This document shows, piece after piece, positions 7,704 to 15,409 of a stretch of DNA of 64,000 nucleotides. The first letter of the stretch is position 1. Each line of letters opens with the position of its first letter. Both the position numbers and the translations under genes were made by a program. Source of the stretch: Xaviernesmea rhizosphaerae (GTDB taxonomy: Bacteria; Pseudomonadota; Alphaproteobacteria; Rhizobiales; Rhizobiaceae); NCBI RefSeq assembly GCF_001938945.1, contig NZ_MKIO01000039.1:186001-250000 (forward strand), written 5' to 3'. The notes beneath the pieces are model-generated. The model worked only from the letters and a program-made list of their open reading frames with translations. It did no database searches and was not told the origin of the DNA.

Positions 7704-8849
7704 ATGCAGTTTCTCTTCTACACCCACTCCCTCGTTTCCGACTGGAACCACGGCAATGCGCATTTCCTGCGCGGGATTGTCCGCGATCTCCTTCGCCGGG
7801 GCCATGGGGTCGGCGCGCTGGAGCCGCGCGACGCCTGGAGCCGCGCCAATCTGGTGGCCGACCAGGGGCCCGGGGCCGAAGCCGAGTTCGCCCGGATCTT
7901 TCCCATGCTGTCCTCGCAGCGCTACGGGGCCGATTTCGATCACGAGGCCGCGCTGGCCGCCGCCGATGTGGTGATCGTGCATGAATGGACCGATCCGGCG
8001 CTGATTGCCCGCATCGGGCGGGCCCGCCAGCAGGGCGGCGATTTCACGCTGATCTTCCACGACACCCATCACCGCGCGGTCTCGGCGGAAGGCGAGATCG
8101 CCGGGCTGGATCTCTCGGGCTATGATCTCGTGCTCGCCTTCGGGGAGACCTTGCGCCAGCGCTATCTCGCCGCCGGCTGGGGGCAGCAGGTCTTCACCTG
8201 GCACGAGGCGGCCGATGCGGCGCTGTTTCATCCCATGCCCGAGGTGGAAAAGACCGGCGATCTGATCTGGATCGGCAATTGGGGCGATGACGAGCGCTCG
8301 GCGGAGATTGCCGCCTTTCTGATCGAGCCGGTCAGGGCCCTTGGCCTGAGTGCGACCGTGCGCGGCGTGCGCTATCCGCAGCCCGCTCTGTCGGCGCTGG
8401 CGGAGGCCGGCATCGATTATGGCGGCTGGATTGCCAATGCCGAGGCGCCGCGTGCCTTCGCGCAGCACAGGCTGACGGTGCACATTCCCCGCCGGCCCTA
8501 TGTCGAAAGCCTGCCGGGCATTCCCACCATTCGCATGTTCGAGGCGCTGGCGTCCGGCATCCCGCTGATCTCGGCGCCTTGGGACGATGCGGAGGGGCTG
8601 TTTTCCCCCGGCCGCGATTTCCTCTTCGCCCGCGACGGCGGGGAAATGACGCGGCTGATGCGCATGCTGCTTTCCGATCCCGCCATGGCCGCCGAGCTTG
8701 CCGCCCATGGCCTGCGCACGGTCCTCTCCCGCCACACCTGCCGCCACCGGATCGACGAGCTTCTCGCCATCCTGGCCATCCATGGCACGGCCGGCATTCG
8801 CGCCGAGCTCGCTTCCTCTTCCTCCCGCTCAAAGGATGCCGCCGCATGA
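7704..8849 (+). CDS. CgeB-type glycosyltransferase, copy 1
   Basis: About 381 residues from ATG 7704, which has GGAG eight bases upstream; a GTG at 7695 overlapping the previous stop is the alternative. The C-terminal half carries MFEALASGIPLISAPWDDAE (from about 275), the motif shared by CgeB-like (Glyco_trans_1_2) proteins, with the conserved GRDFLFARDGGEM following. The N-terminus begins FLFYTHSLVSDWNHGNAHFL, resembling the two downstream paralogues. CgeB proteins are GT-B glycosyltransferases first known from Bacillus spore-crust glycosylation. First of three tandem paralogues, each coupled by a 4-nt overlap; acceptor unknown. Confidence 0.82.
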   Translation: MQFLFYTHSLVSDWNHGNAHFLRGIVRDLLRRGHGVGALEPRDAWSRANLVADQGPGAEAEFARIFPMLSSQRYGADFDHEAALAAADVVIVHEWTDPALIARIGRARQQGGDFTLIFHDTHHRAVSAEGEIAGLDLSGYDLVLAFGETLRQRYLAAGWGQQVFTWHEAADAALFHPMPEVEKTGDLIWIGNWGDDERSAEIAAFLIEPVRALGLSATVRGVRYPQPALSALAEAGIDYGGWIANAEAPRAFAQHRLTVHIPRRPYVESLPGIPTIRMFEALASGIPLISAPWDDAEGLFSPGRDFLFARDGGEMTRLMRMLLSDPAMAAELAAHGLRTVLSRHTCRHRIDELLAILAIHGTAGIRAELASSSSRSKDAAA

Positions 8850-9979
8850 AGATCGCCTTCTACGGGTCCAGCCTGACCTCCGCCTACTGGAACGGCGCAG
8901 CCACCTATTATCGCGGCATGATCCGCGCGCTCGCCGGCCTCGGCCATTGGGTGACCTTCTACGAGCCCGATGTCTACGACCGGCAGAAGAACCGCGACAT
9001 CGACCCGCCCGACTGGGCGCAGGTGGTCGTCTATGACGGCACGATCGAGGCCCTGCGCGCGGTCGCGGCGCAGGCCGCCGAGGCCGATGTGGTGATCAAG
9101 GCGAGCGGCGTCGGCTTTGAGGACGACCTGCTGCTGGCCGAGGTGATGGCCGCCGCCCGCCCGCAGGCTTTGCGGATCTTCTGGGATGTCGATGCGCCGG
9201 CGACGCTCGCCGATCTCGCGCCGGCTCCCGACCACCCGCTGCGCCGGGCGCTGCCCGATCTCGACATGGTGCTGACCTATGGCGGCGGCGATCCCGTGGT
9301 CTCGGCCTATCGGGCGCTCGGCGCGAAGGCCTGCATGCCGATCTACAATGCGCTCGATCCGGAAACCCATCATCCGGTGGCGCCGGAGCCGCGCTTTGCC
9401 GCCGATCTCGGCTTTCTGGGCAATCGCCTGCCGGACCGCGAGGCCCGCGTCGAGGCCTTCTTCCTGGAGCCGGCGGCAAGGACGCCGGGCGCGCGTTTCC
9501 TTCTCGGCGGCTCCGGCTGGGGCGGCAAGCCGATGAGCGCCAATGTGCGCGACATCGGCCATGTGCCGACCCGAGACCACAATGCCTTCAACGTCACGCC
9601 GAAGGCGGTGCTCAACATCTCCCGCGCCAGCATGGCGGAGACGGGCTTTTCCCCTGCTACACGGGTGTTCGAGGCCGCCGGCGCCGGGGCCTGCCTGATC
9701 ACCGATTACTGGGAAGGCATCGACCTGTTTCTGTTGCCCGGCCAGGAGGTGCTGGTCGCCCGCGACGGGCAGGATGTGGCCGATATCCTTTCAGGCCTGA
9801 CACCGGAGCGTGCCCAGGCGATCGGCCGCGCGGCGCTTGCCCGGGTGCTGAGGGAGCACACCTATGCCGACCGGGCGCTGCAGGTGGACCAGCTTCTCAC
9901 CGATGCCGCCGTCGCCAAGGCCGCGACAGCGGCGGCAAAGGCAAAAACAGGGCTCGGGGCAGGGGAGCGCGCGGCATGA
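8846..9979 (+). CDS. CgeB-type glycosyltransferase, copy 2
   Basis: A 377-residue protein starting at ATG 8846 in an ATGA overlap. The N-terminus KIAFYGSSLTSAYWNGAATY corresponds to the start of copies 1 and 3. VFEAAGAGACLITDYWEG begins at about residue 274, the same position as the matching motif in both neighbours, and is followed by LLPGQEVLVARDGQDV. The segment LGFLGNRLPDREARVEAFFLEPA matches the middle linker of CgeB-like enzymes. An Ala/Lys-rich tail ends the protein. Likely a glycosyltransferase acting in series with its paralogues; no transmembrane segments seen. Confidence 0.85.
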   Translation: MKIAFYGSSLTSAYWNGAATYYRGMIRALAGLGHWVTFYEPDVYDRQKNRDIDPPDWAQVVVYDGTIEALRAVAAQAAEADVVIKASGVGFEDDLLLAEVMAAARPQALRIFWDVDAPATLADLAPAPDHPLRRALPDLDMVLTYGGGDPVVSAYRALGAKACMPIYNALDPETHHPVAPEPRFAADLGFLGNRLPDREARVEAFFLEPAARTPGARFLLGGSGWGGKPMSANVRDIGHVPTRDHNAFNVTPKAVLNISRASMAETGFSPATRVFEAAGAGACLITDYWEGIDLFLLPGQEVLVARDGQDVADILSGLTPERAQAIGRAALARVLREHTYADRALQVDQLLTDAAVAKAATAAAKAKTGLGAGERAA

Positions 9980-11073
9980 CGGCCTCTCCCCGCAAGATCG
10001 TCGTCATCGGCCTGTCGCTCTCCTCCTCCTGGGGCAATGGCCATGCCACCACCTTCCGCGCGCTTCTGCGCGGGCTGAAGGCCGAGGGGCAGGAGGTGCT
10101 GTTCCTCGAACGCGACGTGCACTGGTATGCGTCCCAACGCGACCTGCCGGCGCCCGATTTCTGCGATCTCGCCCTTTATGACAGTGTCGAGGACATGATC
10201 GCCCGCTTCGCGCCGGCGCTCGCCGCGGCCGATGCCGTGATCATCGGCTCCTATGTGCCGGATGGCCCTGCGGTGATCGATGCGGTGGCGGCTCTCGGGG
10301 TCAGCGCTCTGTGTTTCTACGATATCGATACGCCCGTCACCATGGCCAAGCTCCGGCGCGGGGAGGAGGACTATCTCGCGCGCCGGCAGGTGCCTCTGTT
10401 CGACGTCTATTTCTCCTTTTCCGGCGGCCGCGTGCTCGACCGTCTCGAGGCGGAGTTCGGCGCGCGGCGGGCAGAGGCGCTCTACTGCTCGGTGGACGAG
10501 ACGCGCTACCGGCCGACGGGAGCCACGCCCGATCTCGACCTCGGCTATCTCGGCACCTACAGCCCCGACCGCCAGCCGACGCTGGAGCGGCTGCTGATCG
10601 AGCCGGCGCGGCGTCTGCCGCACTGCCGCTTCGCCGTGGCCGGACCGCAATATCCCGATGACATCGACTGGCCCGCCAATGTCGAGCGGATCGAGCATCT
10701 GGCGCCTGCCGATCACGCTGCCTTCTACAGCCGTCAGCGCTTCACCCTGAACGTCACCCGCGCCGACATGATCGCCGCCGGCTGGTCGCCAAGCGTGCGC
10801 CTGTTCGAGGCCGCCGCCTGCCGCACGGCCATCATCAGCGACCGATGGGAAGGGCTCGAGGAGCTGCTGCCGGAAGGCGAGGCTGTGCGCATCGCCGCCG
10901 AGGCTGCCGATGTCGTGGCGGCGCTGAGCGAGATTTCGCCGGATGGGCGCGACCGGCTCGCGGCCAATGCCATGGACCGTATCCTGGCCGCCCATACCGG
11001 CCGCGCCCGCGCAGGCGATCTCCTGCATGTGCTCGACAGCCTGCCGGCGCAGCCCTTGCGCCGTCGTGCCTGA
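9976..11073 (+). CDS. CgeB-type glycosyltransferase, copy 3
   Basis: A 365-residue paralogue of the two preceding genes, joined by an ATGA overlap. It opens KIVVIGLSLSSSWGNGHATT, has the middle motif LGYLGTYSPDRQPTLERLL and the C-terminal motif LFEAAACRTAIISDRWEGLE at about residue 275. The constant spacing of this motif in all three copies argues for tandem duplication followed by divergence, perhaps to add successive sugars. The last coupled gene of the run: the next gene lies 168 bp away behind a palindromic repeat. Acceptor unknown. Confidence 0.85.
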   Translation: MTASPRKIVVIGLSLSSSWGNGHATTFRALLRGLKAEGQEVLFLERDVHWYASQRDLPAPDFCDLALYDSVEDMIARFAPALAAADAVIIGSYVPDGPAVIDAVAALGVSALCFYDIDTPVTMAKLRRGEEDYLARRQVPLFDVYFSFSGGRVLDRLEAEFGARRAEALYCSVDETRYRPTGATPDLDLGYLGTYSPDRQPTLERLLIEPARRLPHCRFAVAGPQYPDDIDWPANVERIEHLAPADHAAFYSRQRFTLNVTRADMIAAGWSPSVRLFEAAACRTAIISDRWEGLEELLPEGEAVRIAAEAADVVAALSEISPDGRDRLAANAMDRILAAHTGRARAGDLLHVLDSLPAQPLRRRA

Positions 11074-11128
11074 CGTTTTTGCCGAGGGCGGTCCGGGGAT
11101 CCACCGGCCGCTGTCGCGCTGCCCGTTG

Positions 11129-11224
11129 GAGCATCGGACTGAACATCCCACACAGTCCCGAGCGCCAATTTTGTTTTTGCACCGGATTTTCCGAAGACCG
11201 GCTCCCGGTTTCCGGTTCGGTGCT
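11129..11224 (-). repeat. degenerate RIME1-like element (reverse orientation)
   Basis: Two imperfect palindromes stand side by side. The first runs from GAGCATCGGACTG to CAGTCCCGAGC (11129-11163) and the second from GCACCGGATTTTCCG to CGGTTCGGTGC (11179-11223), separated by an A/T-rich AATTTTGTTTTT spacer. This is the reverse complement of the two-palindrome elements at 52191 and 60091, with more mismatches. It ends 18 bp before the next start codon, so it lies in the 5' leader of that gene. Confidence 0.7.
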
Positions 11225-11241
11225 TCAAGAGGAGAGAGGAC

Positions 11242-12276
11242 ATGCTCGACAGACCCAAGGCCGCGCGGCGGCCAAGGACGAGCCTGGTGGCCGGTGGCGC
11301 CGGCTTCGTCGGCTCGCATCTGTGCGACCGGCTGCTGGCGGAGGGCCACCGCGTGCTCTGCGTCGACAGCTACCTGACAAGCAGCCCGGAGACTGTGGCT
11401 GCGCTGGACAACCATCCGAATTTCCGCCGCATCGAGCATGACATCTGCCAGCCTCTGGCGCTCGACGAGGCGGTGGACGAGATCTACAACCTTGCCTGTC
11501 CGGCCTCGCCGCCGCTCTACCAGGCCGATCCGTTCCACACGATGATGACCAGCGTGGTCGGCACCGGCAACCTCCTGCAATTGGCGGCCCGGCACGGCGC
11601 GCGCTTCCTGCAGGCCTCCACCAGCGAGGTCTATGGCGATCCGCTGCAGCATCCCCAGCAGGAGGATTACTGGGGCAATGTCAACTGCACGGGACCGCGC
11701 GCCTGCTATGACGAGGGCAAGCGGGCGGCCGAAGCCCTGTGTTTCGACAGCCTGCGCCTCGGTCAGGTCGATGCGCGGGTCGTGCGCATCTTCAACACCT
11801 ATGGCCCGCGCATGCAGCCCAATGACGGCCGCATCGTTTCCAATCTGATCGTCCAGGCGCTGAAGGGCGAGCCTCTGACCATCTATGGCGACGGCGAGCA
11901 GACCCGCTCCTTCTGCTACGTCTCGGATCTGGTGGAGGGACTGCGGCGGCTGATGGCGGTCGATCCGAATCCCGGCGTGCCGGTCAATATCGGCAATCCG
12001 GGCGAATTCACCATTCTGGAGCTGGCCGAGATGGTGCTGGCGCTGATGCCGACGCGCTCCGCGCTGATCCACCGCCCGCTGCCGGCCGACGATCCGCAGC
12101 GTCGGCGTCCTGACATCTCCCGTGCCGAGGGGCTTCTGGGCTGGCGGCCGCAGGTGAGCCTCGCCGAAGGCCTGCCGCGCACCATCGACTGGTTCCGCGC
12201 GACGCTGGGGGCGACGGCGCCTCTGGTGCGACGCCCGGCAAAGGGCATGGCCGGCCGGGTGGTGTCGCCTGCCTGA
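11242..12276 (+). CDS. UDP-glucuronate decarboxylase-like SDR (UDP-xylose synthase type)
   Basis: A 344-residue extended SDR. GGAGFVGSHLCDRL (from about 18) is the NAD loop; ASTSEVYGDPLQHPQQEDYWG and NCTGPRACYDEGKRAAE (Tyr/Lys near 155-159) match the UDP-glucuronate decarboxylase/dTDP-glucose dehydratase group, and NTYGPRMQPNDGRIVSN is the usual following block. UDP-xylose synthase converts UDP-glucuronate to UDP-xylose plus CO2. GAGGAGAGAGGAC precedes the ATG. It follows the glycosyltransferase run in the same direction after a RIME1-like palindrome, and could supply a UDP-pentose donor to it. The exact substrate is inferred. Confidence 0.85.
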   Translation: MLDRPKAARRPRTSLVAGGAGFVGSHLCDRLLAEGHRVLCVDSYLTSSPETVAALDNHPNFRRIEHDICQPLALDEAVDEIYNLACPASPPLYQADPFHTMMTSVVGTGNLLQLAARHGARFLQASTSEVYGDPLQHPQQEDYWGNVNCTGPRACYDEGKRAAEALCFDSLRLGQVDARVVRIFNTYGPRMQPNDGRIVSNLIVQALKGEPLTIYGDGEQTRSFCYVSDLVEGLRRLMAVDPNPGVPVNIGNPGEFTILELAEMVLALMPTRSALIHRPLPADDPQRRRPDISRAEGLLGWRPQVSLAEGLPRTIDWFRATLGATAPLVRRPAKGMAGRVVSPA

Positions 12277-12318
12277 CGGGATCCGTGCCTTTAGACGGCG
12301 CGGATCGTAAAACGCACA

Positions 12319-12382
12319 AGAGCCCGCCGTGGCCCTTTCCGCCTTCAGAAAGGCGTGGAAGGTGCCCCGGCGGGCTTCTTTG
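12319..12382. terminator. large hairpin terminator between convergent genes
   Basis: Outer arms AGCCCGCCG and CGGCGGGCT enclose an inner hairpin CCTTTCC...GGAAGG. It lies between the plus-strand decarboxylase gene and the minus-strand transporter and could stop transcription from both sides. The T-run is weak (TTCTTTG). Confidence 0.65.
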
Positions 12383-12452
12383 TCAGGATCTTGGTGCAGC
12401 GGAGCCGCAAGGCGGCCGCCTTTCGGCGGCCCCGGTTTCCTGCCGGTGCCTC

Positions 12453-13820
12453 TCAGTCGTTTGCCGGTTCGATGCGCTTGTTGAAGAACAACGCGACCAG
12501 CGTGCACAGCGCGCCGGACAGCAGATACAGCCCGATGAAGGTCACGCCGAAATGGCTGGACAGATAGAGCACGATCAGCGGCGCGAAGCCGGCGCCGACC
12601 AGCCAGGCGAGATCCGAGGTGAAGGCCGAGCCGGTATAGCGGTAGGCCTTGCGGAAACGGAAGGATACCGAGCCGGAAGCCTGGCCGAAGGACAGGCCCA
12701 ATACGCCGAAGCCGATGATGACGAAGGCATCGATGCCGGTCGAGCCCGAGGAAATCAGCATCGGGCCGATGAAGCTGAACAGAGCGATGATGACGGCGGC
12801 GACGCCCAGCTGGCTGCGCCGGCCGATCCGGTCGGCCAGGAGCCCCGAGGCGATGATGGTGACGACACCACAGAGCGCGCCGATCACCTGCACCATCATG
12901 AAGGCGCCGATGGCCTGCTCGCCATAGAGGCTGGTCCAGCCGAGCGGGAAGATCGTGACCAGATGGAACATGGCGAAGCTTGCCAGCGGCACGAAGGCAC
13001 CGATCAGGATATCGCGGCCATGGGTGGAGAGCAGGTCGCGGATACGCACCGGCTGCAGCTCATGACGCTCCAGCGCCGTGCCGAATTCCTTGGAGACGAC
13101 CAGACGCAGACGGGCGAAAAGCGCCACGACATTGATGGCGAAGGCGACGAAGAACGGGTAGCGCCAGCCCCAGCTCAGGAAATCCTCGGTTGAGAGATTT
13201 GCGACGAAATAGCCGAAGAGCATGCTGGCCAGCGCGAAGCCGATCGGCGCGCCGAGCTGGGGTACCATGGCGTACCAGCCGCGATGGCGTTCCGGCGCGT
13301 TCATGGCCAGAAGTGAGGCCAGACCATCCCAGGCCCCGCCGAGCGCGAAGCCCTGGCCGATGCGGAACAGCGCCAGGAGATAGATGGCCGCGACGCCGAT
13401 CTGATCATAGCCCGGCAGAAAACCCATGCAGACGGTCGAGCTGCCGAGAACGAAAAGCGCCACCGTCAGTTTGGTGCCGCGACCATAATGACGGTCGATC
13501 GCCGTGAACACCACCGAGCCGACCGGCCGGGCGATGAAGGCGAGCGAGAAAATGGCGAAGGAATACAGCGTCGCCGTCAGGCGATCCGGCGCAAAGGGGA
13601 AGATCAGTTGCGGGAAAACGAGCACCGAGGCCAGGCCGAAGACGAAGAAGTCGAAAAACTCCGACATGCGGCCCAGGACAACGCCGATCGCAATATTGCT
13701 GGCCGAGACCGGCTTGTCGTCGTGGATGGTCCGGGCGTCGCTCTCCAACTTGGACGACGACGGGGTCGCGCCCTTCGACAATGGCCGAACCGTTCCCGGG
13801 GAAACTGCCATGCTGGTCAT
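12453..13820 (-). CDS. MFS transporter, metabolite:H+ symporter type
   Basis: A 455-residue membrane protein with about 12 hydrophobic segments. The start at 13820 is set by GGAAGGAGG before the ATG. Family signs are GRMSEFFDFFVFG after a hydrophilic N-terminus, ARPVGSVVFTAIDRHYGR in the loop between segments 2 and 3 (the MFS G-x3-DRxGR motif), and GLLADRIGRRSQ in the second half. These match the metabolite/H+ symporter branch that moves dicarboxylates, shikimate or similar acids; the substrate is not readable. It is divergent from cyoA across a 337-bp intergenic region. Confidence 0.88.
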   Translation of the reverse strand: MTSMAVSPGTVRPLSKGATPSSSKLESDARTIHDDKPVSASNIAIGVVLGRMSEFFDFFVFGLASVLVFPQLIFPFAPDRLTATLYSFAIFSLAFIARPVGSVVFTAIDRHYGRGTKLTVALFVLGSSTVCMGFLPGYDQIGVAAIYLLALFRIGQGFALGGAWDGLASLLAMNAPERHRGWYAMVPQLGAPIGFALASMLFGYFVANLSTEDFLSWGWRYPFFVAFAINVVALFARLRLVVSKEFGTALERHELQPVRIRDLLSTHGRDILIGAFVPLASFAMFHLVTIFPLGWTSLYGEQAIGAFMMVQVIGALCGVVTIIASGLLADRIGRRSQLGVAAVIIALFSFIGPMLISSGSTGIDAFVIIGFGVLGLSFGQASGSVSFRFRKAYRYTGSAFTSDLAWLVGAGFAPLIVLYLSSHFGVTFIGLYLLSGALCTLVALFFNKRIEPAND

Positions 13821-14157
13821 ATCAATGCCTCCTTCCGCTCCGGCGGCACGCTTAATCACGCCGCCCCCAAGAACGATCTTGAGCGACCAATGTTTCTTAT
13901 CAAGTGGCGAGAGGCTAAAATTCGTCGTCGCGACGCAGCAATCGGCCTTGCACCGCACGCATGGCAGCTATTCCCGCAGTGCAATGCCGCGCTCGACATT
14001 TGGCCGCAATCGTTTATTGCCGGGCAAAAGAAGGCATTTAAGATCATTTAGAGGATTTCATCGCATGGCTGTACGCAGCGGTGCGACCATACACCTCATA
14101 CCGTTCCTGTGCCGGTGGCATTAGTCGCAGGACATCGAAACGAAAGAACATCATGCC
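13821..14157. promoter_or_regulatory. divergent promoter region, MFS transporter / cyo operon
   Basis: These 337 bp hold no credible gene. The half near cyoA has A/T-rich stretches (GGCATTTAAGATCATTTAGAGG, about 14033-14054) that could include a promoter. I looked for an FNR/FixK box (TTGAT-N4-ATCAA) because quinol oxidases are often oxygen-controlled; only TTGAGCGACCAA near 13878 comes near and it is a poor match. Both operons must start here. Confidence 0.5.
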
Positions 14158-15348
14158 ATGATGAAACGCGTGAAATTTCCGAGGAGCCTGCTCCTCCTCC
14201 CGCTCCTGGGGATGCTGGCTGGCTGCAACATGGTAGTCATGTCCCCCTTCGGCGATATCGCTATGCAGCAGCGCGACCTGATCGTCGTCTCCACCCTGCT
14301 GATGCTTCTGATCATCGTGCCGGTCATCTTTTTGACCCTGTTCTTCGCCTGGCGGTATCGCAGTGCGAATACGAGCGCGACCTATGATCCGGAATGGCAC
14401 CATTCCACCCGGCTCGAAGTGGTCATCTGGGCGGCGCCGCTGGCCATCATCATCGCGCTCGGCGCGATCACCTGGATTTCCACGCACAAGCTCGATCCCT
14501 ATCGCCCGCTCGACCGCATCGACGCGCAGCGCCCGCTGCCGGCCGATGTCAAGCCGCTGACCGTCCAGGTCGTCGCGCTCGACTGGAAGTGGCTGTTCAT
14601 CTATCCGGAACAGGGCTTTGCCAGCGTGAACGAGCTCTATGCGCCGGTGGACGTGCCGATCACCTTCGAAATCACGGCTTCCTCGGTGATGAACTCCTTC
14701 TACATCCCTGCGCTCGCCGGCCAGATCTACGCCATGCCCGGAATGCGCACCAAGCTGCATGCGGTCATCAACCAGCCCGGCGCCTATAAGGGCTTCTCTG
14801 CCAATTACAGCGGCGACGGCTTCTCGCACATGACCTTCACCTTCCATGGTGCCTCGCAGGCCGATTTCGACGCCTGGGTCGCCAAGTCCAAGGCCGGAAA
14901 CGGCACGCTCGACCGCGCGGCCTATCTCGAATTCGAGCGCCCGAGCGAGCGTGAGCCCAAGCGCCAGTTCGCCAGCGTCGAGGACAACCTGTTCGACGCC
15001 ATCGTCAATCTCTGTGTGAAGCCGGGGCAGATGTGCGCCAAGGACATGATGCACATCGACATGATGGGCGGCGCCGGCAAGGAGAGCCAGGAAAACCGCG
15101 AGAAGCTGCTGTATGATACCCGCCACGCCGAAGAGGGTGCGGGCACCAATGCCGCGACCTTCCCGGCCCATGGCAATGAGGCGCGCAGCCCCGAAGCGCC
15201 CAACAAGGAGACCCCGCACGCGGCGCCCGCCGACGGCGGCACGCAGGGTCACGACATGCAGGGTCACGACATGGGCACGATGGGCAGTGGCGCGACGCCC
15301 GCGCCCGAGGGTGGCATCGCACCCAAGCAGCTCAACCAGTCAAACTAG
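14158..15348 (+). CDS. cyoA: cytochrome bo3 ubiquinol oxidase subunit II
   Basis: A 396-residue lipoprotein. The signal peptide ends in the lipobox LAGC (Cys 23). Two transmembrane helices follow (about 41-66 and 85-108), then a periplasmic cupredoxin domain containing VVALDWKWLFIYPEQG and SVMNSFYIPALAGQIYAMPGM. The CuA-binding Cys residues of cytochrome c oxidase subunit II are missing, as expected for a quinol oxidase. The C-terminal tail (about 330-396) is rich in His, Met, Gly and Pro, with two GHDM repeats. First gene of cyoABCD-SURF1. The ribosome site is weak (GAAAG). Confidence 0.96.
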   Translation: MMKRVKFPRSLLLLPLLGMLAGCNMVVMSPFGDIAMQQRDLIVVSTLLMLLIIVPVIFLTLFFAWRYRSANTSATYDPEWHHSTRLEVVIWAAPLAIIIALGAITWISTHKLDPYRPLDRIDAQRPLPADVKPLTVQVVALDWKWLFIYPEQGFASVNELYAPVDVPITFEITASSVMNSFYIPALAGQIYAMPGMRTKLHAVINQPGAYKGFSANYSGDGFSHMTFTFHGASQADFDAWVAKSKAGNGTLDRAAYLEFERPSEREPKRQFASVEDNLFDAIVNLCVKPGQMCAKDMMHIDMMGGAGKESQENREKLLYDTRHAEEGAGTNAATFPAHGNEARSPEAPNKETPHAAPADGGTQGHDMQGHDMGTMGSGATPAPEGGIAPKQLNQSN

Positions 15349-15409
15349 GACCGGCCAGGCGCGCCCGACGCGCCGCGCCTACCGCTCTTAAAGAACACAG
15401 GTACACGCC

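Noticed and set aside
9862..12507. 881-codon minus-strand frame across the CgeB and decarboxylase genes
   Set aside because: Antisense to three well-supported genes; composition rich in Arg, His and Gly, no domain, no ribosome site.
13821..14157. FNR/FixK box upstream of cyoA
   Set aside because: Only TTGAGCGACCAA was found; it deviates in spacing and half-site from TTGAT-N4-ATCAA, so oxygen control by FNR/FixK is not supported.
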